Both the position numbers and the translations under genes were made by a program. DNA of 64,000 nucleotides from assembly GCF_011745365.1 (NCBI RefSeq), contig NW_024468914.1, positions 2,068,001 through 2,132,000 of the forward strand, given 5' to 3'. The notes below the pieces were generated by a model. The model was not told where the DNA came from. It searched no databases and was given only the letters and a program-made list of their open reading frames with translations. This stretch comes from Cryphonectria parasitica EP155 (taxonomy: Eukaryota; Ascomycota; Sordariomycetes; Diaporthales; Cryphonectriaceae). This document shows, piece after piece, positions 33,906 through 45,562 of the stretch (position 1 is the first letter of the stretch; each line of letters begins with the position of its first letter).

Positions 33906-34114
33906 GTTATCACCAACACCACTCGTCGATCATACTATCAATATTTTATCAAAAGTTTCTATTACATTTCATCCAATATAATATTATATAACTTGTCTTC
34001 AATATCCGTACAGTTATTGTCTAGGGCTAACTTTGAGGTTAACGAAGCTGCGCGGCACTTTGCTCGTCTCGGTACTGCGAAAGTCATCCTTGCTGTACGT
34101 AACAGTAAGTCTGG

Positions 34115-35811
34115 CAGCGGTCCATACAGTTCAGTCCTAGCAGTTCAGTCCTAGCAGTTCAGTTAGCAGTCTTAGTTGGCGAACAAGAGGTACTGGTACA
34201 AGCGAGCAAACGTTTTTTTTTTTTTTAGCAGTTGACTGTAGTCGAACTAGTCGTCGCCTAGCCGTCCCTTGATCTTCATATTAAGCCCGATTAGGAGGGT
34301 TTACGATGCCCGACTTGGTGTTTGGGGATCTCTCACGCCAGGCTCGATGTACTGCTGGCCCACCCACACATATTTTCACTGGCTGCCAGGTTCCTCCGAG
34401 CCCGTATTTCCCTCGCTTGGCGTACCCAGGGTCTTGTCGTGTTGCTATGGCGGTGTCCGCGATGTTGTACTGTGATATTGCTTCCTCAACCGCTTCTTCT
34501 CCCCTCCGCACCTAAAACGGCTGCTGAAATGCCTCTCCATATCGACCGTCCTCCTCTCTCAGCAGCCCCTAATACCCTTGCCGCCATCGCAATGAACTCC
34601 CTGGTTCAGACGCCAGTACTGTGAGACCGTACCTCGCAACACACCAAGAAGGCGACAACAAGAGAGCCTGGCAGCCTTGCCAGAGGATAAGCTGTTAGAG
34701 AGCTGTGGGCTCGAGGGTACAGACTTTCTCCGTACCTCTGTACAGCACGCCCTCGGAGTTCTCTTGCGATATAAAGACAAGCTGCAAGAATGCCCGATAT
34801 CCTTCGCTGCCACTATTTTACATCCTCAATATCGTCTTGACGGCATCCGGTTAGCTGCTCCAGTCATAGCTGATCAGGTTGAAAGGGATTTCAAGGCTTT
34901 CTACCAGAACTACTGGGCAGCACGGCCTACAGCCTCACCACAGAGACCAGCATCAGCAGCACCAATAGTACTGTTGTGGTCTACATCGTTCAGTGCTAGA
35001 CTTAAGCCCAAGCCACAACAAACAAAGCCTGAGATAGAGAGGTACCTCGAGCTTGAGGATGAGGAGATGCCAGAGGGCGATGAGATCGTGTGAAAAATGG
35101 GGCATATTTAACCCTAACCCTCTCATTTGGTCCATCTATAAAACCATCTGAGAGCTTGGTATGGTCACTTCGAAGGTCTTCCTTTTGTTTTAGTTAGATT
35201 CAATCTCAACACTCTTTATGCCACTTCTACGTGCTCAGTCCACTCGTTTCTCCTTACATCGACTCTCTGTTATAGTAGGCTGCTCACAGGGCCCAGTTTC
35301 CCACACTATCACAGATAGCCTTTGATATCCTCTCCATCCCCGCAACATCTGCAGAGTGCGAGCGGGTCTTCAGCCAAGGGAGGCTTACGATGTCCTCACA
35401 GAGAGTCCGCATGAAGGCATCTACGTTGGAGATGCTCTCCTGGCTGAAGCACTGGTGGAGAAATGGCTTCTCGACGGGGCCAGCGGAGGTGACTCAGGGC
35501 TGACAAAATTAAAAAAAATAAAAAAACCCCCGAAACTAAAAAAGGCCCTGCGAGGATTCAGAAGTGGGCATTCATCCATTTGAGAGAGGGACCTCGCGCG
35601 GGATCAGATGGTAACAAAGTCTATGGTATCTCATCATTATCCATGCCGGGTAGACCACTGAAGTCGTATATCAAGGTTAATTGAATAGATTTCTCAGTAA
35701 TCTTAGTAGTCAGTCGTCTAGCCTAGCCTACCAGTGCAGTCGTCCGCGAATATAGACAGTTAAACAGTCGAGGGGTGCTGGACTGAACTGACTGAACTGT
35801 ATGGACCGCTG
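34115..35811 (+). mobile_element. decayed hAT-type DNA transposon
   Basis: Perfect 21-bp terminal inverted repeats (CAGCGGTCCATACAGTTC...) lie at 34115-34135 and 35791-35811. Inside the left end AGTTCAGTCCTAGC is repeated in tandem. The 1.7-kb interior keeps the C-terminal transposase region, so most of the element is deleted compared with a usual 3-kb hAT element. I see no 8-bp target duplication, which suggests an old insertion or altered flanks. Confidence 0.8.
34640..35503 (+). pseudogene. hAT transposase C-terminal remnant
   Basis: The frame at 34677-35093 reads ILHPQYRLDG, then WAARPTA and an acidic EDEEMPEGDE. A non-matching stretch of about 190 bp follows, containing AACCCTAACCCT at about 35110. 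After it, another frame (about 35296-35503) gives QFPTLSQIAFDILSIPATS, AECERVFSQGRLTMSSQR and LSWLKHWWRNG, the classic hAT dimerisation domain (IPA.S.ECERVFS). The N-terminal BED finger and catalytic core are not visible. So it is a broken transposase and not active. Confidence 0.8.
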
Positions 35812-36507
35812 GCCGCTGCGAGAGAACAGCTCCCCTGCACACCCTAAACTACAGCTCTACAAGGGCTTCAGCTGCGGCAAGTGCACATATTAATATATAA
35901 TCAACTATACCGAGCTCACTAGGCGGGAGGGTTATGCCTACTGGCAGAGGCAGCTGTCGATACTGAGGTCGAGGAGGGCGGTCGTCCTCTTCGCCCGGAG
36001 GAGGTGGATAGGCAGATTCCTGTGGGGGACAACCGCTCTGGCCACTCAAAGACGACATGTTGAGCCTGCTGTGGCTTGATTGCGCACCTGGTGCTGACCG
36101 CTCGGGAGCCCAGGGGAGGAGTTGAGCGTTCGTCGTCCCTATGGGATGCTGTCGCGACGAGTGAACGAGAAGAATGATGGTCTCCACCACAGATGAGATC
36201 ACAGCGGGTGATGGAGAGCTGGTCAAGCCGAAAGTGCAAAGACAAGAAAACACAACTAATGCTGTAATTGTTGCTTGTCCCTCTATTACCATTACCAACC
36301 GGGCTGATGTCGTTGGCTGGTATGTATGATGAAGAAAAGAAGGTAAAGAGAGCTGAACAGTAGTAGTATTGGCCCACTGGCCAGATCTCTTGGGACAATG
36401 CTGTTACCCATGGGAAGGACGCAATCAAAGGCGAAGGATCGGATTTAGTCACTGAGAAGCGCTCAAGACAAGAGGCCTCAAACGAACCCACAGATACCTC
36501 CAAATCA
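35812..36507. other. no firm gene
   Basis: A minus-strand frame ends at 35849 and contains MSSLSGQSGCPPQESAYPPP and RPPRPQYRQLPLPVG, proline-rich and possibly the start of a retroelement Gag. I cannot support it further. Confidence 0.3.
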
Positions 36508-36932
36508 GTGGGGCTGATGGCTCATGGAGAAGGATCTAGCGACGATGAACACAAATGGACAGTGCCAGGGCATCGGCAGATTGACCCTACAACGAGTACA
36601 CGCAGGCCCAGAGAAACACGGCCCGACTCGGAGCAACAGAAGAAGTGTGGACTTTGGAACCATAAGGAAATCTCACGATCACATCCCCAGAGATTCGGCC
36701 CGAAGCGGCACGAGCAACCCAAAGCGCCAGATATTACCAAGAAGTACGGAAGCAGGGCAGGTTACAGCATGACCCCCAATCTACGAAACTGGCAGACGAC
36801 AAGTGAAAGAAAAGCACGCTCAACGGTACATCCTGTTCCTCCAGATAGCAGAAACAGAAGAAGGATCAGAACCAACACTTGCTGGCATACCACGAGAGTA
36901 TCACAAGTTTAAGAAGTTGTTCCAAGGGAACT
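36508..36932 (+). pseudogene. Ty3/gypsy Gag-Pol scrap
   Basis: The plus strand is coding-like in two frames. At 36803-36932 it reads AETEEGSEPTLAGIPREY and HKFKKLFQGN. IP.EYH.FK.LF is the hallmark between protease and reverse transcriptase in Ty3/gypsy Pol. No reverse transcriptase follows; the 53-bp repeat at 36933 cuts it off. The upstream part (36508-36912) is basic and hydrophilic, as in a Gag. Confidence 0.55.
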
Positions 36933-36985
36933 TAGCCGTGCGGGTTTTTTGGCCGGCAACCAATTTTGGCACCCACTACGGGAGG
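36933..36985 (+). repeat. 53-bp exact repeat, copy 2
   Basis: Identical to 28756-28808. It abuts the truncated gypsy fragment. Confidence 0.85.
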
Positions 36986-38426
36986 GGTATTGCTTGGCAC
37001 CCGAGATCGAGGAAGAATTGTACCGTTTCTGCCTGATAAAGAGAAGGAAAAAATCTGACTTTCATTTCTCCTTCCTTTTCCTTCCTTTAGTTTTCTTTTT
37101 CCCGTGCCGATCCCAATCAGCTTCGTATTCCGGATAGAACAATTGGATGGGAGCCCGTCTCTCTACACCACCTCGTGATGCAGGAATGAAACACTAAACG
37201 ATGAGCACCTTGTAGGTCTCGGATCTCTCCTACCGAAGCCCCACACTACACTACATTCTAGTCAACCCCCTCGTTTAATTGGTATTCCTCTCATAAGCAA
37301 AGGACCAAGGTCGACACCCGCACTAATGCAGTCATCAACACGAGCAATTGATTACAGTGGACTTCAGCGTCCTCAGGTCACCACTCCTTCCTTGTTGCTG
37401 CATACACAAACGCGTGCACGCACACCGCTCCTACATTCTACTACAGAGGCCTTCCTTCTGCAGCAGGTCAGTACGGCCAACTCCCAAAAGCTCTTCGTGA
37501 CTCCATCTGTTCTGGGACTTGGTGATAGTGATACGCCTGTTGCATTGAGCCTCCACTGCTTGTTTTGTGTGTGTTGCGACGAGTATACTTTTCCTTGGAG
37601 GGGAGGGGTTCTCGAGATACTTCGTAGATGTTGTTGTACTCCTCCGAACTCTAGCTTTGTGTCCATGCTGCTGTGCGATGCATTCCCTTGGTCTAAATAT
37701 CTGCTTTTTTCTGTTGGTTACACACATAGTCGCTCTTTCTGGCTCCCACTTCTTTCCCGGTTTCCTCTCCCCCTCCTTCTCTCTCTTCTTTTCCTCTCTT
37801 ACTCGCACATGCTAACGAGAAATCTATTTTCTAGACACTTCAGCCACTTGCACAGTAACCTCTCCCATGAAACAGCGCTAGACTTGCTTCTCCTGCCACC
37901 TCACCTGGGCCTGGCCCAGCTGTGAGCACATTGTATGCGGCTGTCAGGGGGTACTCTCGATCATCAAGTGGTATTGGCGTGTGGTATTTGGGCATCATTG
38001 CGACGTTGTGGTTATACAACAGCATGTAGAAAGGCCTGGTCGGAGAAAGTATCTCGGCTCGCCAGAAGTCGACATTGCTTGTTCCTGACTGCTTCGCTTA
38101 GACCTTTCTCTCCATGGCTCCACAGAGAGAGAGAGAGAGAGAGAGAAGCAAAGAGAACAAAAGAATGTCAAGGAGGGGGTCAGAGGATCAGGTTTTCCAG
38201 CAGGGCAAGACAACATCACAGTTCTTCTCATCCTTACATTCTCCAGCCAGCGATACAACCATTTGGGGGTGGCCGTGTTTCGTGGTTCCGAAGAGCATAC
38301 CCTATACCTACGACTAGCATGAGAGACTGGACCAGGGCGTGCAGAATAATCCCGGTTCACGCTGTGTAGGTCACTGCTGTGGTGACAAACATGAACGATC
38401 GGGCCTTGGACCTCAGCTTGACTTCA
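36986..38426. other. no supported gene; pyrimidine-rich
   Basis: A 199-codon plus-strand ORF at 37326-37925 is Leu/Ser/Cys-rich only because of CT-rich DNA. A (GA)n tract lies at 38126-38144. The region could be promoter and leader for the ORF that follows. Confidence 0.4.
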
Positions 38427-39118
38427 TGATGCCGTTCCTGCGCTTCAACAAATCGTCTTCTTCAGCTCTCATCCAACACATGCTCTATGGTTGTCAAAGT
38501 CTACTCATTACCTTCATAATTGGCCCTATCGTCTCTATACTCTACTTGACCCTCCTTATTTTTGGTCTCATCGGTTGCACACTTTTCTTCATCGTCTGGA
38601 TATTAAGCACCGGCATCTTCATACTTGAGTCTGTGATTTTCTTCCTTCAATCTGTGATCTCTTTACTTTACTGCCTCTCTTTCATCTTCCATTGTTTTCG
38701 TATTCTTTTTTGCTTCAAAACCTCCTCTTCCCAAGACCCTTGGAAAGACGGAGATCTATTGCCGACATATTAAACAAGAGGATTCATAACATCGTCGACA
38801 ACTTCCCCCAAAGAAATCATGCTGGCTGCGCGTTTCACTCGCAACAAGAAGTATGGACGCTCTACCCGCGGCAACAACGTGAGGGAATCTTCCACCGCCC
38901 CAAAAGCTCAAGTACCACCTGTTAACGGCGGCAAAGGTAAAAATAGCAGCAGCAGTAGAAGTAATTCCAATAACAGAAACAACAGCGACGACGTTGGCGA
39001 CAATGGTGATGACGGCCTCCCCGCCGCCAGTGCCGTGCCCAGCTCCCTCAACGTTGCACCCAGTCTACAAACCGATCCTCCTCATGCCCGACGAGAAGCC
39101 GAACATCCTGCCCAATGA
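38427..39118 (+). pseudogene. possible small membrane protein with Ser/Asn-rich tail, one in-frame stop
   Basis: From ATG 38427 the frame encodes about 115 residues with three or four strongly hydrophobic segments (LITFIIGPIVSILYLTLLIF, then CTLFFIVWILSTGIFI, then SVISLLYCLSFIF). A TAA at 38771-38773 ends it, but the same frame stays open to 39118 with a basic and then Ser/Asn/Asp-rich stretch (SSSSRSNSNNRNNSDD). Either one gene has a CAA-to-TAA change, or two chance ORFs lie in one frame. The sequence is CT-rich, which favours hydrophobic chance translation. I recognise no family. Confidence 0.3.
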
Positions 39119-39931
39119 TATTTTGACACTCACAAGTCTTGTCAAAGATCTGTATGATATATCAACTGCAGGGTCACGCCCCTTGGGAGCTTGGACTTCA
39201 TGACTGACCTCTTTAGTCTTGTTGGGAGTATTCTTGCTGGTGAGGCATCCATGCCGCCGCGGCGATGCCAGGATGTTTCCGAGATATTCACAGACAGAGT
39301 GATGTGTTGACGACGCCAATAAGCTGCTTTTCAGGACAAGATCTAGGCGTGAATGTCGGAGGAACGAGGTAACGCAATAGGAGTTGTGATCGAGAAACGG
39401 TATGTGTAAACTGCGATGCCTGGTGGTCGGGTCGAGGGGAACAAAAAGGTAAAAGGCCTTACTGGTTTGGCTTGATGATGGTCATTTCAAATAGAAGAAA
39501 TGCCGCTGGCAAACATACATCATTTGTTTTCTTGTGTTTCTTTGCCTGACGTGTTGTTTTCATGTAAGCCGGCTGGGATGACAAAAGCAGAATCATACAA
39601 CCCATTGAGCAAGACGCCCATCTGTATATATGTCGACAGCTAGAGCTTAACTTGGCTTGGCTTGGCCTTGATACTTGTATAATGGCTACATATGTACATG
39701 ACAACCCCTCATTGTGACAGGTATCGGTAGAAGGGTGGGACAGCGAGCGTGTATGCATCTGAAAACCATCACAAGGCTAGCCCCTTGGCCCCCTTTGTCC
39801 AACGGTACAGTGAGAGAGCCCTTCGCCTCGCTTTGTGCTCTTCCCACTCTGTTGGGCTTGATCCTCGAACGCTGTAGAGTGTTGATCGTAGGACCTTGCG
39901 AAAGTTTTTCTAGAGAAGTAGAAATTTATTG
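39119..39931. other. 3' flank of the Zn2Cys6 gene, no gene seen
   Basis: The stretch contains the presumed 3' untranslated region of the minus-strand regulator. No coding motif is visible. Confidence 0.4.
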
Positions 39932-42900
39932 TCAACTTGAGAAACATCTCGTGGGAAGTGATTTGAAGAGACTAGATTCAATCCCCTCTTCGCAATGTTG
40001 CTGCGCGACTTGAGCATATTCCCCTTCATAGTACGTAACATATTTACATCCATATAATTTGCCGAAGAAAGAGAAGGGAAGACAACGAGTGAGCTTTTAC
40101 ATACCTGAAACTCGGTGCTTAGGGTGACAACGCAGACCTCGTGGGCCTGGACGATGGTCTCGCAAGCAAGCTCAACACTCCGGTTTGCGCCCAGCTGAGG
40201 CATGCGGTCCGCAAATAGTAGCAAGATAAAACTACCGTGCAGCAAGTAGATGCCAAACAGGTACGGCATAAAAGTCAGCTCCGGGTCGGATCGCAGGATG
40301 CTGCTGACGGCTTGGCTGGCGGCGATGGCGTGTCCTGCGCAGTCGCTGAACCGGGCACTGGTGATCCAGTCGTCATCGTCGTCCAGCATCGACAGAGCAT
40401 CCCATTTCCCGTGGAGCAGGACGTGCAGAACATGTAGGATGTGGGCGCTGTACGCAGCGACGAGCTCGAGACGTGACCGATCCCTTGCACTTCTGCACGA
40501 TGATGACTTGGACGAGGAGGAGACTAATGGTGGGGCTGATGGTGGTTGCGGTGGCGGCAATGATGGGCTGACATGCGAGGGCGTCGTCACGGTGGAAGAC
40601 CGGGAGAAGATGGGCGATTTGTAGCTCGTCGTGATGAGGTCCTTGATGGGCACTGCACCGAACGACGACGAAGACGTTGATGGTGGCGGCGGTGGTGTCG
40701 TTGGTGCGGCTGTGTTATGCTCGTCCGCATTGTCATCTTCGTCAACCTCGCGTCGTAGCTTGTCAATACTTGCCTCGCAGGTCGCAAGATTGTTACTGAT
40801 GATTGCGACGGCGTGAGAATCATCCACGGCACTCAGACGAGGGTGGAACCTACGGTGGTGCACGTCGATGATGTCTCCAAGAATGGCCATGAGCGGAAGG
40901 AAATATTCGAAGAATCCTGTCCCTGTGACGATACTTGGGGGGCCAAACTCCCTCTGTGGTAAGGTTCCTGGCGGAATGATATCAAGATCTTCCCAGATGG
41001 CCTCGGGAAGAGGAGCTGTAGTTGAAGAGGAGAAAAGTGTCAACGAACAGCCTGCATTGGATGCTCGGGGAACCAAACAAAGTGCTTCCAACAATGATAA
41101 ACAGAAGGAGGGTGACAATGACGAAGGCTACCCACCATAGATCTCACAGTACGAGTCCGGAATGTCGAGGACGCGGTTAAAAGACAGGGCCAGGTGTCTG
41201 TCGAGGCAATACAGCAGCCAAAAAACCCGCCTCCTCTCCTCTCTCGCCTCTATATCCGACAGCGAGAGGCCTTCCTGGTCACGCCTGCACGAGCATAAAG
41301 GGTTCGCACAGGGTGACATGGGCGCGGAGCACCGCTCGTCCTCTCGATTCAGCTCCAGGGAAAAGGCTAACCGGACCGCCTTGCTCCACCACTTAAAACA
41401 GTCGCTTTTGAAGTCGCCGCCTGAAACGGCGATCGAGAGCAAGATGAAGGTCAGGACGTCGTCCACAACACCCCCTGGCTCGTTCTTGGCCGTCGTGAGA
41501 GGCTGGGACGAGGAGAATTGGTAGCCATCCTGAGGCTGCTCACTCTTTTCCACACGCAGCCCTCCTACGAACACAATTGGATGTCAGAATCAACGCTTTA
41601 CTCAATGTCATTTACCGCACACGCTTGGCTAAGATCAGACAACGAGAGCGAGTCTTACCATGAAACCTTCTCCACCGGTCTGGATCTCTGTCTATAATCA
41701 GCGCTGTCGCCAGATCGTACAGCGCATTACAAATCCTCGCGCGCGAGCCTGGAACGTGCAGCATGACGATGTCGGCAGTTTGCGCAGAGCACCAGAGCAT
41801 CGTCGCCAGCAGGGCGGGCGTGGTGCGTCGAGGGTTGGTCGGATGGAGCAGCGACGTCTTGCGAAAGATACGAGTGATAATATATGGGGAGGCGCAGCGG
41901 AACAGAGAACTTCCCGGCTCCGTCAGGTATACGTCGAGGAGGTCGCATGCGACAGAGGCTGGGATGATGTTGCCCAAATGTGGAAGAACAGGATCCAGAC
42001 AGCGATATCGACAGTCGCTGGACGGAGCACGATAGAGGGAATACTGTGCGCGCTGCGTCTCGGGCGCAAGATCCTCGCCCATATTATGGGAGTTGGAAAA
42101 GATCGTCGTCGTCCCCGTCATCCCTGTCGTCTGTTTGTTTGTCGTGCGCTGTATTTCCTGAGAATGTTCTCCCCTCCGTCCATGTAAGCCTTTTGTCGTC
42201 CGCCACGGGCGCAGAAACCTGCCGCCGCCCTCAGCAAGAGGGGAAGGATGCTCGGCGCTCTCGTCAGAACCAGCGCCATCACCATCCTCTATCCTCGGCG
42301 GCGGGAGCAATGGCGGTGGCGGCGGTAACAAGGGCGTGTCCAGGTTTGGGGCCGGATCAAGTAAGGAGGACAGGTTCATCTGCGCAAGAGGCAATGTCGG
42401 AGCTGTTGATGGAGGAGACTGGCTGGTGACGTTGGAGAAGGAAGACAAGGTATGGCCGCTGTCCGGGCCCATTGTAAAGCTTCGCCGTGACAGTGCGTCG
42501 GTGTGATGGTGGTCGTCAATGGGGGGAGGTTGCGTGCTCGTTTCGGGCGATGTGAGGGGCGACGAGGGCGACACCTGCGCAGAAAATTGCTGATGGGCCA
42601 GATGATGCTGTGTGTCCTGTTGCGAAGTCGTGGCGCTCGAGGGTGCACGGCCTCGTTTCTTGATCTCGCGATTGTAGCGGCAAGTATAACCGTAATCTAC
42701 GATGGAGGCAATCAGTATTCGTCTTTGTTCCAGATATGTCACAAACTCTGAAAGAAAATAGTATGTATACATCACAATATGACCAGCCAGTGATGGGAGG
42801 GCAACGGCCACAGCGGAACGAGAGAAACAGAAATGGGGCAAGAGCAGGAGGATAACATACCTTCACAACGACGGCTGCATGTATCCGAACAAACACACAC

Positions 42901-43204
42901 ATGAGAAAAGAAACATGAGCAGCAGGTGTTTCTCGGGCCATATGTTGCGCGCGCGCAGTGGGGGGCGAGGGAGGCAGTGTGGTTTGCTAGGTTGCGCCAG
43001 GCTTGGGAAGCTGACTTACCACGGATATGCGCCATTGCACCTTGTCCTCGAGGCAGAGCACTTGTCACAGGCCCTCCTCGTCCTCTTCCTGGGTCGCGCA
43101 TGCTCCTTGGAGTCATCCGCCTCCTCCGCCATCGATGCCTCGAGCGCGTCGACGACGGCAGGCCTGCCAGGGCCCCTCATGATCGCTTGCATGTCTAGCT
43201 GCAT
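39932..43204 (-). CDS. Zn2Cys6 fungal transcription factor with fungal_trans domain
   Basis: I reconstructed six exons: 43204-43020, 42874-42861 (only 14 nt), 42696-41659, 41564-41136, 41015-40105 and probably 40000-39932, giving about 880 residues. Introns of 145, 164, 94, 120 and 104 nt are GT-AG and keep frame. The micro-exon completes the binuclear cluster CDKC-x6-C-x5-C-x2-C-x6-C, followed by YNREIKKRGRAP. A Ser/Pro-rich linker precedes the fungal_trans region (PASVACDLLDVYLTEPGSS, HPTNPRRTTPALLATMLWC, SGGDFKSDCFKWWSKAVRL, RRRVFWLLYCLDRHLALSF, GTGFFEYFLPLMAILGDII). This is a nuclear DNA-binding regulator. Fungal factors with the RACD.C...REIKKRGR layout often control carbohydrate use, but I cannot name the gene. 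All exons are free of stops. The last ex on is uncertain: reading through the fifth donor gives an alternative end at 39910. Confidence 0.9.
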
Positions 43205-43358
43205 ATTCGTTGAATGCTTGTCGATCCAGTAACAATGACAACAGCAGCAGCCGCAGCCGCAACAAACACTACCACCAAGACCACCCTGAAGCTTGTATGT
43301 ATAGTATTCTCGGAGGATGAATAGAAAAGGAGGGAGGGACGGAGAGAGACAGGCAGGA

Positions 43359-43463
43359 TGTCGCAGTATAGAGTGTCGCAGTATAGGGTGTCGCAGTATA
43401 GGGTGTCGTAGTATAGGGTGTCGTAGTATAGGGTGTCGTAGTATAGGGTGTCGTAGTATAGGA
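43359..43463. repeat. seven 15-bp tandem repeats upstream of the Zn2Cys6 gene
   Basis: Units TGTCGCAGTATAGGG and TGTCGTAGTATAGGG repeat seven times, 155-260 bp before the proposed start codon. On the minus strand the array is open and in frame with the gene from an ATG at 43525, so it would encode a repeated Pro-Ile-Leu-Arg-His pentapeptide if translation began there. Confidence 0.9.
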
Positions 43464-44480
43464 CGGTCGGTCGCTCGTGTAGGGACAAAGAGCACGTTTT
43501 GTCGCAGCGATTGTCGTAGCGACACACACTGACGGGGTCGCCCAAAAGGGGAATTAGCTCATGGCTGTCGAGTCGCCTTGGAAAGTTCTCTTGGCAAAAA
43601 GAGAACAAACTGGCATGGTGGGAGGGGTTGGGTGTTGCGCGAAGCGTTCCTGTTCCGGACGTGGAGCGACGAAGGTTAGGTCTTGTGCCGGAAGAAGTCC
43701 CGAGGCAAAAATCCCAGGCGCCAGGGAAGGGACCCCCGGTTGTTTTTTTGGGTTGCCTTTTTCTCCTCCCCTGTACAAAGATCCACATTCTTCATAGTCC
43801 TCCTCCTTCTCCTCCTCCTCCTCCTTCTCCTCCTCTTCCTCCTTCTCCTCCTCCTCCTTCTCCTCTCCCACCTCCTCTTCCTGCTTTGCCCCTCCCCCTC
43901 AAACTTTGTCTAGCCATTGTAAGTGTCCAGTGCGGGGTGGGAGGCAGTCTGCATGTAGGGGTTCGGTATAGTCGGAGCTATAGTCAATGCTATAGTCAGC
44001 TCCAGCTTTGTCAGTGCTAATGCAAGACAATCACTAGTTCAAGAATTATTTGATCAAGGATAGAGTCTTTGTCTTTTCCCATGAATTGGGCCAGAGTATT
44101 AATGGTGGGCACAATAGAGGTCAGCGCGAAGAGATGGAGGGGATCTGGTTATTGTGAAATGGTACATACAAAGACAGGTGTCAAGCTTGTGTATGTGTAC
44201 TCTTGAGAGATAGGATTCACAATTCCCATGATTGTGTTATGCAGGATATGACAAGAAGGATGAAGACAGGCCCAGAAAGGTAGGAGGGGTGTGCTGTGAC
44301 ATAATCCACAAGTGTGTCTCTCCCATCTTCCGCTAGACTCCCAGACACCCCACACACTGGCAGTCTCCTCCCCACATGGCCTAGCGCCCATACCAAGACT
44401 GATGGCGTGTGTCTAGGAGGCCCTGACTCTTAACTACTGGCTCCCACCCTGCTACCTAGAAGGCCTTCCTCGACATCCTC
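43464..44480. other. no supported gene; CT microsatellite
   Basis: Upstream DNA of the regulator. A CTC/TCC-rich tract lies at about 43797-43890. Otherwise only chance ORFs. Confidence 0.4.
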
Positions 44481-44960
44481 ATCTTCTTACCTGATGGTGT
44501 CCTCTAGCACTCTGTCCACAAATCTAGCACTTGTTCAAGAGGCTTAGCTCTTGTATAGAAGCTCTGGCTGCTGTCTAGAAATCCTGGATATTTACTGGAC
44601 GACTTAGAGCTCATGCTATAGAACCCAAGTTCTCTTGCAACAGGACTCAGTTCTCCTAGTAGAACACCAAGGAGCCCTTTCAGAAGACGTCACTCTCCTG
44701 GGGCACCTAGCACTGTCCCCAAAGACTCAGTGCTGTCCCCATCTACTGTGACCAAAAACCCCCCAGAGGCCCCGACCAAAAGACCAAGTGCTCTTACCAC
44801 ACAATCAAGTCCCTTCCTACCAATCCAAGTGGCCCCACCAGGAAGAAAGGAAGCATAGCAGCATACTGAAAGACCCAACGCTCTCACTAGTAGACCAAAT
44901 GCTGCGACTGATGCACCAAATACAGACCAAGTATTTCCTACCTGAAGACCCAAACCCTAT
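44481..44960. repeat. degenerate minisatellite
   Basis: Loose units of about 25-35 bp recur, with a core like AAGAC(T/C)(C/A)AGTGCT followed by pyrimidines (for example AAGACTCAGTGCTGTCCC, AAGACCAAGTGCTCTTACC, AGACCAAATGCTGC). The copies are diverged, so exact borders are unclear. Confidence 0.5.
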
Positions 44961-45562
44961 CTCCCTTGAGCCCTGACATCACTTAGCAGAAAGCTTAAGG
45001 GCTCGTTGAGGCACTGAAGGATCCCTGATTTGTCCCCTGAGTTACCATCCACAGGCACTACTATACTAGACACAGCGCCGAACCACCACCGCCGCCACCA
45101 CCGCACTTCTTCCTTTCTCCACCCCTACTATGATACTATCATAACGCTGGATTCATGTCATCAATTGTTTTTGTCACATAAAGCCTGCTTATGTATCAAG
45201 TTTGTTCAATCTGCCCGACTGCGTAAGTATTTCCTCACCCCCACACAATATCCTCCCACTTAGCCCTCATCCTCGTGTTGGCCCTCTGTCTCTCTGCTGC
45301 GAGACCCCGATTACATAGGATAGGCGGCAGCGCCGGCATTTTGTCCGGGATATCTTCCCTAGCCAACACGACAGCGGGTGCCTTCTCCATCCTAACCTCA
45401 TAGTCCTCCTTAGCCATAGCATAGCGCAGCCCGGGGGTGACCTTTTCACTTGACAAGTTGTTCCTCCTGGCTACATTTGATAGTTTACTTTCCTAATTTC
45501 TTCAGCCCTGTCGGGCTGCTCATTACATCACGAGCACCGTCCGCAGATCCTACTACTGGCTG

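Noticed and set aside
37326..37925. 199-codon plus-strand ORF
   Set aside because: Its Leu, Ser and Cys content follows from CT-rich DNA, and no domain or signal is seen.
43359..43463. CRISPR-like array
   Set aside because: The units are contiguous 15-mers without spacers, so it is a minisatellite; fungi are not known to carry CRISPR arrays.
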